A stretch of 5,553 nt of DNA, from positions 1 to 5,553 of the forward strand of contig SKNI01000491.1 in assembly GCA_007120615.1 (NCBI GenBank), written 5' to 3'. A program made the translations under genes and the position numbers. This DNA is from Myxococcales bacterium (GTDB taxonomy: Bacteria; Myxococcota_A; Bradymonadia; Bradymonadales; Bradymonadaceae). How positions within the stretch are numbered: position 1 is the stretch's first letter; the number at the start of each line of letters is the position of its first letter. The notes beneath the pieces were generated by a model that saw only the letters and a program-made list of their open reading frames with translations, was not told the DNA's origin and did no database searches. Below are positions 1 to 5,534 of this stretch, one piece after another.

Positions 1-29
1 CCGGGGTGATGGTGCTGTATTCGTCAGGG

Positions 30-60
30 ATTTCAGCGCGATCGGTGACCGCCCTGAAAT
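30..60. repeat. Interrupted inverted repeat ATTTCAG/CTGAAAT
   Basis: Arms at 30-36 and 54-60 are perfect 7-bp reverse complements separated by 17 bases. Inside them is a short CGG-TGA-CCG hairpin (43-51). No T-run follows on the plus strand, so it is not a standard intrinsic terminator. It may be the end of an upstream transcript, an operator-like site or chance. Confidence 0.35.
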
Positions 61-84
61 TGAGATTGGAGCAATTGCCAATAA

Positions 85-238
85 CCGAGGGGGATTCACT
101 TGTGAGGGCGGCGGGCCTGCGGTACACTTCCGACGTAAATCCATCCGGTCCAATGGCAGGGCAGGTGCCCATGGATGGTGGCCCGCGCTGCGTGGAAGCC
201 CACCGTCTTGGTGGGGCCTGGCTTGAGCGGCCGCTCGG
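85..238 (+). ncRNA. Candidate structured RNA (6S-like fold or 5' leader)
   Basis: Nested complementary segments give a long branched hairpin. The closing helix pairs GGGCC (113-117) with GGCCT (215-219) and, further out, GAG..CGG (104-111) with CCGCTC (231-236). The central part leaves 118-126 unpaired on one side and has a small hairpin CCCACC/GGTGGG (199-204/210-215) on the other. The distal helix pairs CTTCC-g-ACG (127-135) with CGTGGAAG (191-198), then ATCCAT (139-144) with ATGGAT (171-176), and is capped by GGGC/GCCC (159-162/167-170). A closing stem, a bulged centre with a small 3'-side hairpin and a long terminal arm is the general plan of bacterial 6S RNA, but this is judged by hand and no sequence signature proves it. 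A competing fold pairs GCGGGCC (111-117) with GGCCCGC (180-186); CCGAG (85-89) can also pair with CTCGG (234-238). The 3' edge lies only a few bases before the Shine-Dalgarno site of the methyltransferase gene, so a cis-acting leader is an equally good reading. Ends are approximate and no clear promoter was found. Confidence 0.33.
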
Positions 239-243
239 AAAAG

Positions 244-250
244 CGAGGAG
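244..250 (+). promoter_or_regulatory. Ribosome binding site for the GTG start at 260
   Basis: The purine-rich sequence GAGGAG ends 9 bases before a GTG codon, a normal Shine-Dalgarno distance. It supports the non-ATG start at 260. A 12-bp palindrome (GAGCGGCCGCTC, 225-236) just upstream can form a 4-bp hairpin next to it. Confidence 0.65.
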
Positions 251-259
251 TGCAATTTC

Positions 260-2029
260 GTGTCAAAATCTGCAGATAATACACCGCCGGCGCCTTCGAC
301 TCTTGATGAAGAAAGTGACGTCATCGAGTTGACTGAAGAAGTTCAGGCCAAAGTTGCAAGTTCCGACGACAGCGAGGAACTCGATTCGTTAGCTCTGGAG
401 ATGCCTGAGTTTAAGGTTCCCAGTGCCGATAACGGTGAGCCCGAGGAACACAAAGACGAGCCCCAGGAAGCTACCACACAGCGTCTCTCGGCAGAGGCGT
501 TACGGGAAGCGAATTTCGCGGACGCTCGTTCCTTTGTCGATGACGAGGTGGGAGAAGATTCCGCTGAGGATGGGCCGCAATATGATCGCCAGGCGATGGT
601 CAAGACCATTCAGATGGATGCCATTGATCGATCGACGCTGGGAGAGCTGGCCCGAAATCGTGAGAGTCACGACGAAGACCTCCTGGAGGATGCCCGCTTC
701 TCGCCGGAGATTATCGCCCGGCCACCGGCCGTGCTTGTGAAGAAATGGCGAGAGGGGTTGCCCGGTGGCGTAATCTCCATCGTTGGGGAATCTCCTGGCG
801 TTGAAGCGGAGCAACCAAGCGATGAACCTGCCACTCTTCCGGAATTGCCGGCGGAGGAGCCGGAGTCAGAAGAAGAGGGTGAATCCACGGAAGTCGTTGA
901 TGTGGAAGAGGAGGTCGACCCGGTAGAGGAGACAGAGAAGTCCGAGGACGACCAGGTCGACGACGAATCGGAGATCGCCGTTGTTGATAAGAGCGACGAA
1001 GCCATCGAGTTGGAGTTGGGCTCGGACGCCATCGAATTCGATGAGGAATTGATCGAACTCGAAGAGGATAATGAACCCGATCCCGAACCTGCTGAAGCTC
1101 CCCAGAAGCCATCACCTCCCAGGGAGCCAAAGGAAGCCAGGCCCAAGTCCGAAAGCAAGGAAGGTGGTGACTCCGAGATGAAGGGGTTGGTCAAAGAACT
1201 GCTGGACGAACGAAAAGAAGAGAAAGAAACCAAGACCAAGCGGCTGCGTCCCCGGGATATCTGGTTTCAGGAAGTGTTTACGGAAGAATTTTTGCGCACT
1301 GTTCCCGCCAATATCGCAGAGTTGACGGATCTGGAAGCCGACTTCATTGCAAAGAGTTTAAAGCTCAAAAAGAAGTCGCGAATTCTCGATCTGGCCTGCG
1401 GGTATGGACGCCATTCCTTAGAGCTCGCCGAACGAGGCTATGAGATGGTGGGCCTCGATCTTTCGATGCCGCTATTACAACGAGCGCTCGCCAAGGCGCA
1501 GGAACGATCGCTGAACGTCAAATTTATCCACGGCGATATGCGAGAGCTCAACTTTTCCGGGGTCTTTGACGGTTGTTTTATCTGGGATACTTCCCTGGGA
1601 TATTTCGACGACCGTATGAACCTTCGGGTCTTGCAAGGAGTACAGCGGGGCTTGAAAACAGGAGGGCGCATCTTGATTGACGTGATCAATCGAGATTATG
1701 TGGTCCGTCAAACCCCGACCAGGATGTGGTGGGAAGGAAAAGGCTGCATTTTTCTGGAAGAAAGTGAGTTTGAGTATCAAACGAGCACTCTTCATGCCAA
1801 GCGCTCCTATATCTACGAGGACGGAACTCCTCCCCTGGAGCAGAATAGTTACGTGCGCCTCTACAATGTCCACGAATTAAGGCAGATGCTGCATGTGGCA
1901 GGGTTTAAGGTGCTCGAGGTCAGCGGTGAGCGTCACCACAAAGGTTATTTCCTCGGTGCGGCCAGTCGACGAATCATCGTGCTCGCCGAAAAACGCATCA
2001 AGAAGAAGAAGAGAACCGAAACCAAGTGA
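260..2029 (+). CDS. Acidic-N-terminus class I SAM-dependent methyltransferase
   Basis: The 589-residue product has two parts. Residues 1 to about 325 are largely low-complexity and very rich in Glu and Asp, probably disordered. They are broken by a less biased island (about 108-178) containing helical stretches and an LVKKWREGLPGG segment. After a charged helix (about 300-332) comes a Rossmann-type methyltransferase domain (about 333-580). Motif I is LDLACGYGRHS (376-386). The acidic residue expected to bind the ribose of S-adenosylmethionine is D400 in GLDLS. HGDMREL (424-430) matches the adenine-contacting motif, and WDTSLGYFDD (442-451) is the motif IV region. A later RLYNVHELRQML...AGF segment is typical of small-molecule or undefined class I methyltransferases. 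The cofactor site looks complete, so catalytic activity is likely, but the substrate cannot be told from sequence. No signal peptide or membrane segment is seen, so it is presumably cytoplasmic. The GTG start is chosen from the GAGGAG site. The gene is monocistronic in this window and ends just before a shared terminator. The long acidic extension is the odd feature, since such enzymes are usually about 200-260 residues. Confidence 0.85.
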   Translation: MSKSADNTPPAPSTLDEESDVIELTEEVQAKVASSDDSEELDSLALEMPEFKVPSADNGEPEEHKDEPQEATTQRLSAEALREANFADARSFVDDEVGEDSAEDGPQYDRQAMVKTIQMDAIDRSTLGELARNRESHDEDLLEDARFSPEIIARPPAVLVKKWREGLPGGVISIVGESPGVEAEQPSDEPATLPELPAEEPESEEEGESTEVVDVEEEVDPVEETEKSEDDQVDDESEIAVVDKSDEAIELELGSDAIEFDEELIELEEDNEPDPEPAEAPQKPSPPREPKEARPKSESKEGGDSEMKGLVKELLDERKEEKETKTKRLRPRDIWFQEVFTEEFLRTVPANIAELTDLEADFIAKSLKLKKKSRILDLACGYGRHSLELAERGYEMVGLDLSMPLLQRALAKAQERSLNVKFIHGDMRELNFSGVFDGCFIWDTSLGYFDDRMNLRVLQGVQRGLKTGGRILIDVINRDYVVRQTPTRMWWEGKGCIFLEESEFEYQTSTLHAKRSYIYEDGTPPLEQNSYVRLYNVHELRQMLHVAGFKVLEVSGERHHKGYFLGAASRRIIVLAEKRIKKKKRTETK

Positions 2030-2030
2030 T

Positions 2031-2048
2031 TCCCGGCAGATGCCGGGA
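2031..2048. repeat. Short hairpin directly after the methyltransferase stop
   Basis: TCCCGGC (2031-2037) and GCCGGGA (2042-2048) are perfect reverse complements around an AGAT loop, starting one base after the stop codon. It is not followed by a T-run, so alone it is not an intrinsic terminator. It may protect the 3' end of the mRNA or assist the stronger terminator that follows. Confidence 0.55.
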
Positions 2049-2072
2049 CATATTCGGGGATAAAATAAAAAT

Positions 2073-2116
2073 GGCGCGACGAACCACTTAAAAGGGTCGT
2101 CGCGCCTGTTTTTTTT
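2073..2116. terminator. Bidirectional Rho-independent terminator between convergent genes
   Basis: GGCGCGACGA (2073-2082) and TCGTCGCGCC (2097-2106) form a perfect 10-bp GC-rich stem. Two more C-G pairs (2084-2085 with 2094-2095) lie beyond a single mismatch. On the plus strand the stem is followed by TG and eight T (2109-2116). On the minus strand it is followed by ATTTTTATTTTAT (complement of 2060-2072). It therefore suits termination of both the methyltransferase transcript and the minus-strand helicase/lipoprotein transcript, whose last stop codon lies at 2128-2130. Confidence 0.92.
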
Positions 2117-2127
2117 GTGTTCTGGGA

Positions 2128-2661
2128 TTACTCGGGGACTTCTCGATCATCGACCGAGGAGACGACCAAAAGACCATCTTCGGTGGAGATAAAGCCGTGA
2201 GCCATCTGCTCATAGAGGCCCTCAAAGAGGTATTCCTCGCCGACCTGAAGTCGAGCCTGTCGCAGAAACGAATTGGGGTAGCCCACGACCAAGAGCCGGC
2301 GGTCGTCATCGATATGGTCTGTGATCAGAAGATGGGGCTCCAGGCAGGTCTCTCCCCGTTGACGAGCCCGGCGAGGATCGCAATCGCCGCGAATCTCAGC
2401 GATCGTCCCCCGGACTTCGACCTCTTCATCGAGGTATTTGTCGCGATTTCCGACAATGCCTTCGACGCGAAGGGAGCCGTCTTCGTTAAATTCTTTGATC
2501 TCGAAGGCCGATGCCGGAGGAGGGGAAGGAAGATCTACCACCGCAGGTGGCAGATCGGGGTCCGGAGGAAATTCATCGGCAGGGATCTCTGGACCTTCTG
2601 CTTCACAGGCTACGAAAGAGAGAGCCAGAAGTGCAACGATCGAAAGACTAATAAGGCGCAT
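2128..2661 (-). CDS. Putative lipoprotein with an OB-fold-like domain
   Basis: The 177-residue product starts with a classic export signal: MR, a hydrophobic core (residues 3-17) and a lipobox ending VA-C with Cys19 as the likely lipidated residue. This predicts processing by signal peptidase II and anchoring to a membrane facing the periplasm. Residues 20-50 are a Pro/Asp/Glu-rich linker. The remainder (about 51-172) is a small beta-rich domain. The pattern EEVEVRGTI (79-87), then HLLITD (110-115), LLVVGYP (123-129), and EEYLFEGLY (142-150) resembles an OB-fold, but the family is not recognised with certainty. Cys94 and Cys106 flank an Arg-rich loop and could form a disulfide. The ATG at 2661 is preceded by GAGG (2671-2674) with 9 bases of spacing. 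It lies 48 bp downstream of the helicase gene on the same strand with no obvious terminator between, so read-through is likely. The function is unknown. Confidence 0.85.
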   Translation of the reverse strand: MRLISLSIVALLALSFVACEAEGPEIPADEFPPDPDLPPAVVDLPSPPPASAFEIKEFNEDGSLRVEGIVGNRDKYLDEEVEVRGTIAEIRGDCDPRRARQRGETCLEPHLLITDHIDDDRRLLVVGYPNSFLRQARLQVGEEYLFEGLYEQMAHGFISTEDGLLVVSSVDDREVPE

Positions 2662-2709
2662 GATAACTAACCTCGGCCCCGAATAGAGGCGTGTCTGTTG
2701 GAGCGGCGT

Positions 2710-4566
2710 TTATTTCCGTGCCTGCTCGGCGGTAATGGTGTTTCCTTCCCAGTCCTGGCCGTTTAACGCGGCGATGACGTCGTCGAAATAATCTCTTCGG
2801 ACGTGAACAAAGGAGTAGGAACTCTCTACATTTATCTTTCCAAAGTCCTCAGGATCCATTCCAGACATATAACATAGCATATCGACGAGGTCCTTTGCAG
2901 AGTCAAAGGCGTTTCGACCGATGTTCAAATACATCTTGCGGGTATCCGAGGGGGGTTCGATGTCGGAAGCGACGGGAGCGATTTCCTCTTCGTCCTTTGC
3001 CTGCTCCACGGCAACTGCGGGGGCGGTCTCCTCGGAACGCGATGATCCACGGCGACGGCGCCGGGAGGTCGAGGATGTTTTTTCTTTCTTGCTAGCCGAA
3101 CGGGGAGCCGGCTTCTCGTCGACCTCCTCGGGCTCGGGCTTTTCTTCGGTCGGAGGAGCTGCTTTTTCTTCAACTTGAGGTGCCGCCTGGGGCGGAGCGC
3201 TTATAGCGGGACCGCGGCCGTTGAGAGGACGCTCAATCTCTCCATCTATAACCTGTTCGGCCAGGGCCAGGAGTCGGGCGATGAACTTAACCCGATCGAT
3301 GGGCTCATCGATCTCTTTTTCTCCGGCCAATAACTCTTCACCCAGGTGGAGATGCCCACCGTAAGGAAGTTGGTCGAAGCCGTCTAATTTATCGTTGAGT
3401 TCGAAGAGGGAGCGGCGCTGGCGTACGGCCATAATTTCTTTGGTGGTAGGCAAGGTCTTTTCCTTAAGATTGACGTCGTACATCTTTCGAACTTGAAAGA
3501 AGGTAGCAATTTCGGTGGGGGCGATAAGGCTGATGGCCTTGCCCTTTTTGCCGGCTCGTCCGGTACGTCCGGTGCGGTGGATATAGACCTCCGCGGAGTC
3601 GGGCAGGGTGTAATTGATCACGTGACTGAGGTCGGTGATATCGATCCCCCGGGCGGCGACGTCGGTGGCGATGATATAGTCGATCTTCCCATCGCGGAGC
3701 AGCCGCAGGGTCTTCTCTCGTTCCTTCTGGGGAAGGTCCCCGTTGAGAACTTCAGCGCGGTAGCCGTGGCGCTTCATAAACGAGGTGACCGTGAAGGTAT
3801 CGTTTTTGGTATTGGCGAAGATCAGGGCGCTTTCGGGCTCTTCGAATTCCAGAAGTTTCAACAAATCCCGGGGACGACCGACGCCGCGCACATTATAATA
3901 ATAATGGGTGACGTCTTTGGTTCCCACCGACTCCGAAGAGAGGGTGATAAACTCCGGATAAAATAGAATCTTATGGGCCAGAGCCTTGATCTCTTCGGTG
4001 ATCGTTGCCGAGCACAGGATGCTCTGACGTTCCTCGGGGAGGTGCTCCATGACGGATTCGATATCATCGCGAAAGCCCATCGAGAGCATCTCGTCGGCCT
4101 CGTCGAGGCAGAGGATTCGAAGTTCGCTGAGGTCGAGGCGCTTCTTCTCACAGAGGTCCAAAAGCCGCCCGGGCGTCGCCACCACGATGGAAGCGGTCTT
4201 CAGTGCCTCATATTGGGCTTCGTAGGAGGTTCCGCCGTAGATGGCGGTAGCCGTCAGATCTTTGAATTGACCCAGGCCTTCAAACTCTTTGCAGACCTGC
4301 TTGGCCAATTCTCGAGTGGGCGTGAGCACCAGGACGTCGATTCGCCCGGGCTTTGGCTCCAGCATCTCAATGATGGGAATGGCGAAGGCGGCGGTCTTTC
4401 CTGAACCGGTCTGGGATTGAAGGGTTAAATCAATGCCCGCTAAAATCAGGGGGATGGATTCGGCCTGCACGCGGGTCGGCTGCGTATACCCGACGGAAGT
4501 CAGGGCGCGGCGCATCTCATCGCTGAGGTAAAATTCGTCAAAGGTGCGGTCTTCGATGTTCAGCAT
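2710..4566 (-). CDS. DEAD-box ATP-dependent RNA helicase with DbpA-like C-terminal domain
   Basis: The 618-residue product unwinds or remodels RNA duplexes using ATP, probably in ribosome assembly or mRNA handling in the cytoplasm. All core motifs are present: Q-motif region with F9/F12 and GYTQPTRVQ (26-34), Walker A SQTGSGKT (51-58), PTRELA (83-88), TPGR (131-134), DEAD (155-158), SAT (186-188), IFANTK (249-254), ATDVAARGID (300-309) and HRTGRTGR (330-337). After the two RecA-like lobes and a helical stretch comes a low-complexity linker (about 430-540) rich in Pro, Glu and Lys, with an Arg-rich patch (SRRRRRGSSR). The last 75 residues (KMYLNIGR..., 544-618) match the RNA-binding domain seen at the C terminus of DbpA and CsdA/DeaD proteins, ending in the usual G-N-x-I-x-AEQAR pattern. 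The ATG at 4566 is preferred because the Q-motif follows at once and a GAGG-containing site precedes it. The frame stays open upstream to a TTG at 4659, but that would add 31 unlikely residues across the predicted promoter. The exact paralogue (DbpA, DeaD/CsdA or RhlE-like) cannot be settled, so no symbol is given. Confidence 0.95.
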   Translation of the reverse strand: MLNIEDRTFDEFYLSDEMRRALTSVGYTQPTRVQAESIPLILAGIDLTLQSQTGSGKTAAFAIPIIEMLEPKPGRIDVLVLTPTRELAKQVCKEFEGLGQFKDLTATAIYGGTSYEAQYEALKTASIVVATPGRLLDLCEKKRLDLSELRILCLDEADEMLSMGFRDDIESVMEHLPEERQSILCSATITEEIKALAHKILFYPEFITLSSESVGTKDVTHYYYNVRGVGRPRDLLKLLEFEEPESALIFANTKNDTFTVTSFMKRHGYRAEVLNGDLPQKEREKTLRLLRDGKIDYIIATDVAARGIDITDLSHVINYTLPDSAEVYIHRTGRTGRAGKKGKAISLIAPTEIATFFQVRKMYDVNLKEKTLPTTKEIMAVRQRRSLFELNDKLDGFDQLPYGGHLHLGEELLAGEKEIDEPIDRVKFIARLLALAEQVIDGEIERPLNGRGPAISAPPQAAPQVEEKAAPPTEEKPEPEEVDEKPAPRSASKKEKTSSTSRRRRRGSSRSEETAPAVAVEQAKDEEEIAPVASDIEPPSDTRKMYLNIGRNAFDSAKDLVDMLCYMSGMDPEDFGKINVESSYSFVHVRRDYFDDVIAALNGQDWEGNTITAEQARK

Positions 4567-4569
4567 GTG

Positions 4570-4579
4570 CCTCTTTCTC
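4570..4579 (-). promoter_or_regulatory. Ribosome binding site of the helicase gene
   Basis: Read on the minus strand this is GAGAAAGAGG, ending 3 bases before the ATG at 4566. The GAGG itself is closer than ideal, while the GAGA half lies at 9 bases. It still supports this start over the upstream TTG, which has no purine-rich site. Confidence 0.5.
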
Positions 4580-4628
4580 GGCGGGGGGTAATCCAACTTG
4601 CTGTTCGTAGGTAGGTCTTCATTCAGAC

Positions 4629-4647
4629 ATTGATTATAGGAATCAAT
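4629..4647. repeat. 19-bp inverted repeat over the helicase -10 box
   Basis: ATTGATT (4629-4635) and AATCAAT (4641-4647) are perfect 7-bp reverse complements separated by ATAGG. The TATAAT box of the predicted promoter spans the left arm and spacer. The size and symmetry suit a dimeric DNA-binding repressor, but no known operator consensus is recognised. Confidence 0.6.
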
Positions 4648-4659
4648 CGCATGGCGCAA
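4633..4659 (-). promoter_or_regulatory. Candidate sigma-70 promoter of the helicase gene
   Basis: A perfect TATAAT lies at 4638-4633 on the minus strand. The best -35 match is TTGCGC (4659-4654) with a short 15-base spacer, so the -35 part is weak. Transcription would begin near 4626 and give a leader of about 60 bases. The -10 box sits inside an inverted repeat, which suggests control by a repressor. This would let the helicase be expressed independently of dciA. Confidence 0.5.
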
Positions 4660-4703
4660 GGGCAGCGGTGGCTCTACCCGAGACCAGGCCGGTCGATAAC
4701 TGA

Positions 4704-5237
4704 CTAGTCATCATTGTGCTCTTTGCGGTGGCGGGAGATGGAATCGATCAATGATTGCAATTCGGCGTCGGCACCGGGAGCCCGAGGGCTGATAGGCTCA
4801 TCAGAGGGGGAAGTTTCTTCGGGGTCCGAAATCTCTTCCCTTTTCTCGGTAGCCTGAGCGTGTAATTTTTTGATCGTTTCCTCAGAAATCTCGGTGGGCA
4901 CACCGGCGTTGGGATTGTGACTGATCTCCAATTTATCAATGGGCCAGGGGGAAAATTCTCGGATTCGCCTCAATAAAGGGATGGGGTGGCTTTTCCATTC
5001 CCGGACCAGATTGGGATGGCGAGCCTCCAGATAGAGGGTGGTCTCCTGAAGGCGGACCGGTGAACTGAGCCAGGCGATCGTATCGCCCACCAGTGCCGGC
5101 CACATCCGACGCAAAAGATCGGGGGTTGGTTTGGGAAGGGTTCCCTTTTTTTCGGCGTTTTTAGCGATATCTTTTAGGAGCTTATTCCACATAGGTATTC
5201 TTGGTCGCAGGTTGGACAAATTCCGGCCCTGAATCAT
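4704..5237 (-). CDS. dciA: DciA-family (DUF721) replicative helicase loader/operator
   Basis: The 177-residue product matches the DUF721/DciA pattern, which in many bacteria lacking DnaC delivers or stimulates the DnaB replicative helicase at the origin. The diagnostic core is at about residues 16-105: a basic N-terminal helix (WNKLLKDIAKNAEKKG), then LRRMWPALVGDTIA with Trp46 and Gly51, SSPVRL (58-63), a strand TLYLEA, and a Trp81-containing helix leading to LLRRIREF and the strand DKLEIS. After this, residues 113-155 are polar and acidic, followed by a short C-terminal helix (158-172). No signal peptide is seen, so it is cytoplasmic. The ATG at 5237 is chosen because a strong GAGGAGG precedes it, although at 12 bases. 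A later ATG at 5192 would keep the whole domain but has no Shine-Dalgarno site. Extension to a TTG at 5294 has no support. It is upstream of the helicase gene on the same strand with a 137-bp gap and divergent from the tRNA-Val gene. Confidence 0.75.
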   Translation of the reverse strand: MIQGRNLSNLRPRIPMWNKLLKDIAKNAEKKGTLPKPTPDLLRRMWPALVGDTIAWLSSPVRLQETTLYLEARHPNLVREWKSHPIPLLRRIREFSPWPIDKLEISHNPNAGVPTEISEETIKKLHAQATEKREEISDPEETSPSDEPISPRAPGADAELQSLIDSISRHRKEHNDD

Positions 5238-5249
5238 GGCATCGAATCG

Positions 5250-5256
5250 CCTCCTC
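5250..5256 (-). promoter_or_regulatory. Strong ribosome binding site upstream of dciA
   Basis: GAGGAGG on the minus strand is near the ideal anti-16S match. It lies 12 bases before the dciA ATG at 5237, but exactly 7 bases before another ATG at 5242 that opens a two-codon frame (ATG-CCA-TGA). It decides the start choice and raises the possibility of a start-stop leader. Confidence 0.65.
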
Positions 5257-5300
5257 GTCGATCCCAACGTTGACCGGGACACAAAAATTACCAAAGATCG

Positions 5301-5329
5301 TTGACAGCTCTAAAGAGGGTGCTTATAAC
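5301..5329 (+). promoter_or_regulatory. Near-consensus sigma-70 promoter of tRNA-Val
   Basis: A perfect -35 TTGACA (5301-5306) is followed after exactly 17 bases by TATAAC (5324-5329), a five-of-six match to the -10 box. Transcription should start near 5336, about 40 bases before the mature tRNA. Strength and location suit a stable-RNA gene. Confidence 0.85.
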
Positions 5330-5376
5330 CCTTCTCCCGTCGCGGAGGTTCACTTTGCAAAATCGCGACCGGATGA

Positions 5377-5448
5377 AGGCACGTAGCTCAGTGGGAGAGC
5401 GCTTTCCTGACACGGAAGAGGTCGGCGGTTCAAGCCCGCCCGTGCCTA
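5377..5448 (+). tRNA. tRNA-Val (anticodon GAC)
   Basis: The complete cloverleaf can be drawn. The acceptor stem is AGGCACG (5377-5383) with CGTGCCT (5441-5447) and A5448 as discriminator. The D stem is GCTC/GAGC (5386-5389/5397-5400) with a 7-base loop. The anticodon stem is CTTTC/GGAAG (5402-5406/5414-5418) with one T-G pair. The anticodon loop is CTGACAC with GAC at 5409-5411, reading valine codons GUC and GUU. The variable loop is AGGTC, and the T stem is GGCGG/CCGCC (5424-5428/5436-5440) with loop TTCAAGC. CCA is not encoded, so it must be added by tRNA nucleotidyltransferase. The first pair is A-U rather than the usual G-C. Confidence 0.97.
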
Positions 5449-5461
5449 TTGTACGCTTCAG

Positions 5462-5534
5462 ACGAAAAACAAGAGGACAACATCAGGGGACTGATCGTTC
5501 TGGCGAAATCATTTGCCAACCTCTGTTGTTTCGT
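5462..5534. repeat. Long imperfect inverted repeat downstream of tRNA-Val
   Basis: ACGAAAAACAAGAGG (5462-5476) and CCTCTGTTGTTTCGT (5520-5534) are reverse complements at 12 of 15 positions, or nearly all if one-base bulges are allowed. Between them lies a second small hairpin, ATCAG-GGGA-CTGAT (5482-5495), with a GNRA-type loop. No T-run follows, so it is not a standard terminator; it could form a 3' structure of the tRNA transcript or mark a separate element that continues outside the window. No gene is seen in 5449-5553. Confidence 0.45.

Larger units (their letters stand above)
1..259. other. Intergenic/leader region without a convincing gene
   Basis: No complete gene with a credible start is visible here. 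One plus-strand frame is open from base 2 to a TGA at 224-226. Its first 35 or so codons read like protein (alternating E-I-E-I, then G-A-I-A-N-N), but the rest is rich in Trp, Arg, Gly and Pro and looks like translated non-coding DNA. It could be the 3' end of a gene that starts outside the window, but I would not call it. A second open frame runs from base 6 into the downstream gene and has no protein-like character. The region holds several inverted repeats, described separately, and the ribosome binding site of the downstream gene. Confidence 0.5.

Noticed and set aside
225..236. Palindrome GAGCGGCCGCTC as a terminator
   Set aside because: The stem is only 4 bp with no following T-run, and the bases are better explained as part of the larger RNA fold or leader.
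85..238. Known riboswitches, SRP RNA, tmRNA or RNase P RNA
   Set aside because: The conserved cores I know for cobalamin, SAM, SAH, TPP, FMN and glycine switches, the SRP apical loop and the RNase P and tmRNA signature segments are absent.
667..1239. Long minus-strand open frame rich in serine opposite the methyltransferase N terminus
   Set aside because: It is the complement of GAG/GAA/GAC-rich acidic codons, which read as Ser-rich low complexity. No ribosome site, no domain, and the plus-strand gene explains the composition.
2197..2670. Plus-strand 157-codon frame opposite the lipoprotein gene
   Set aside because: The minus-strand frame has a signal peptide, lipobox and ribosome site; the plus-strand frame has none and runs against the terminator.
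3493..4404. Plus-strand open frames (3493-3966 and 3973-4404) opposite the helicase gene
   Set aside because: They are antisense shadows of conserved helicase motifs and lack recognisable domains and ribosome binding sites.
4567..4659. Upstream extension of the helicase to a TTG at 4659
   Set aside because: No Shine-Dalgarno site, 31 non-conserved-looking residues, and it would overlap the predicted promoter and inverted repeat.
4701..4710. Perfect palindrome TGACTAGTCA spanning the dciA stop codon
   Set aside because: Ten-base palindromes arise by chance, it has no T-run, and no partner copy is visible in the window.
5238..5345. A dciA promoter on the minus strand
   Set aside because: The best hexamers (TTTAGA, 18 bases, TAATTT) match the consensus poorly, so no call is made although a promoter must exist nearby.
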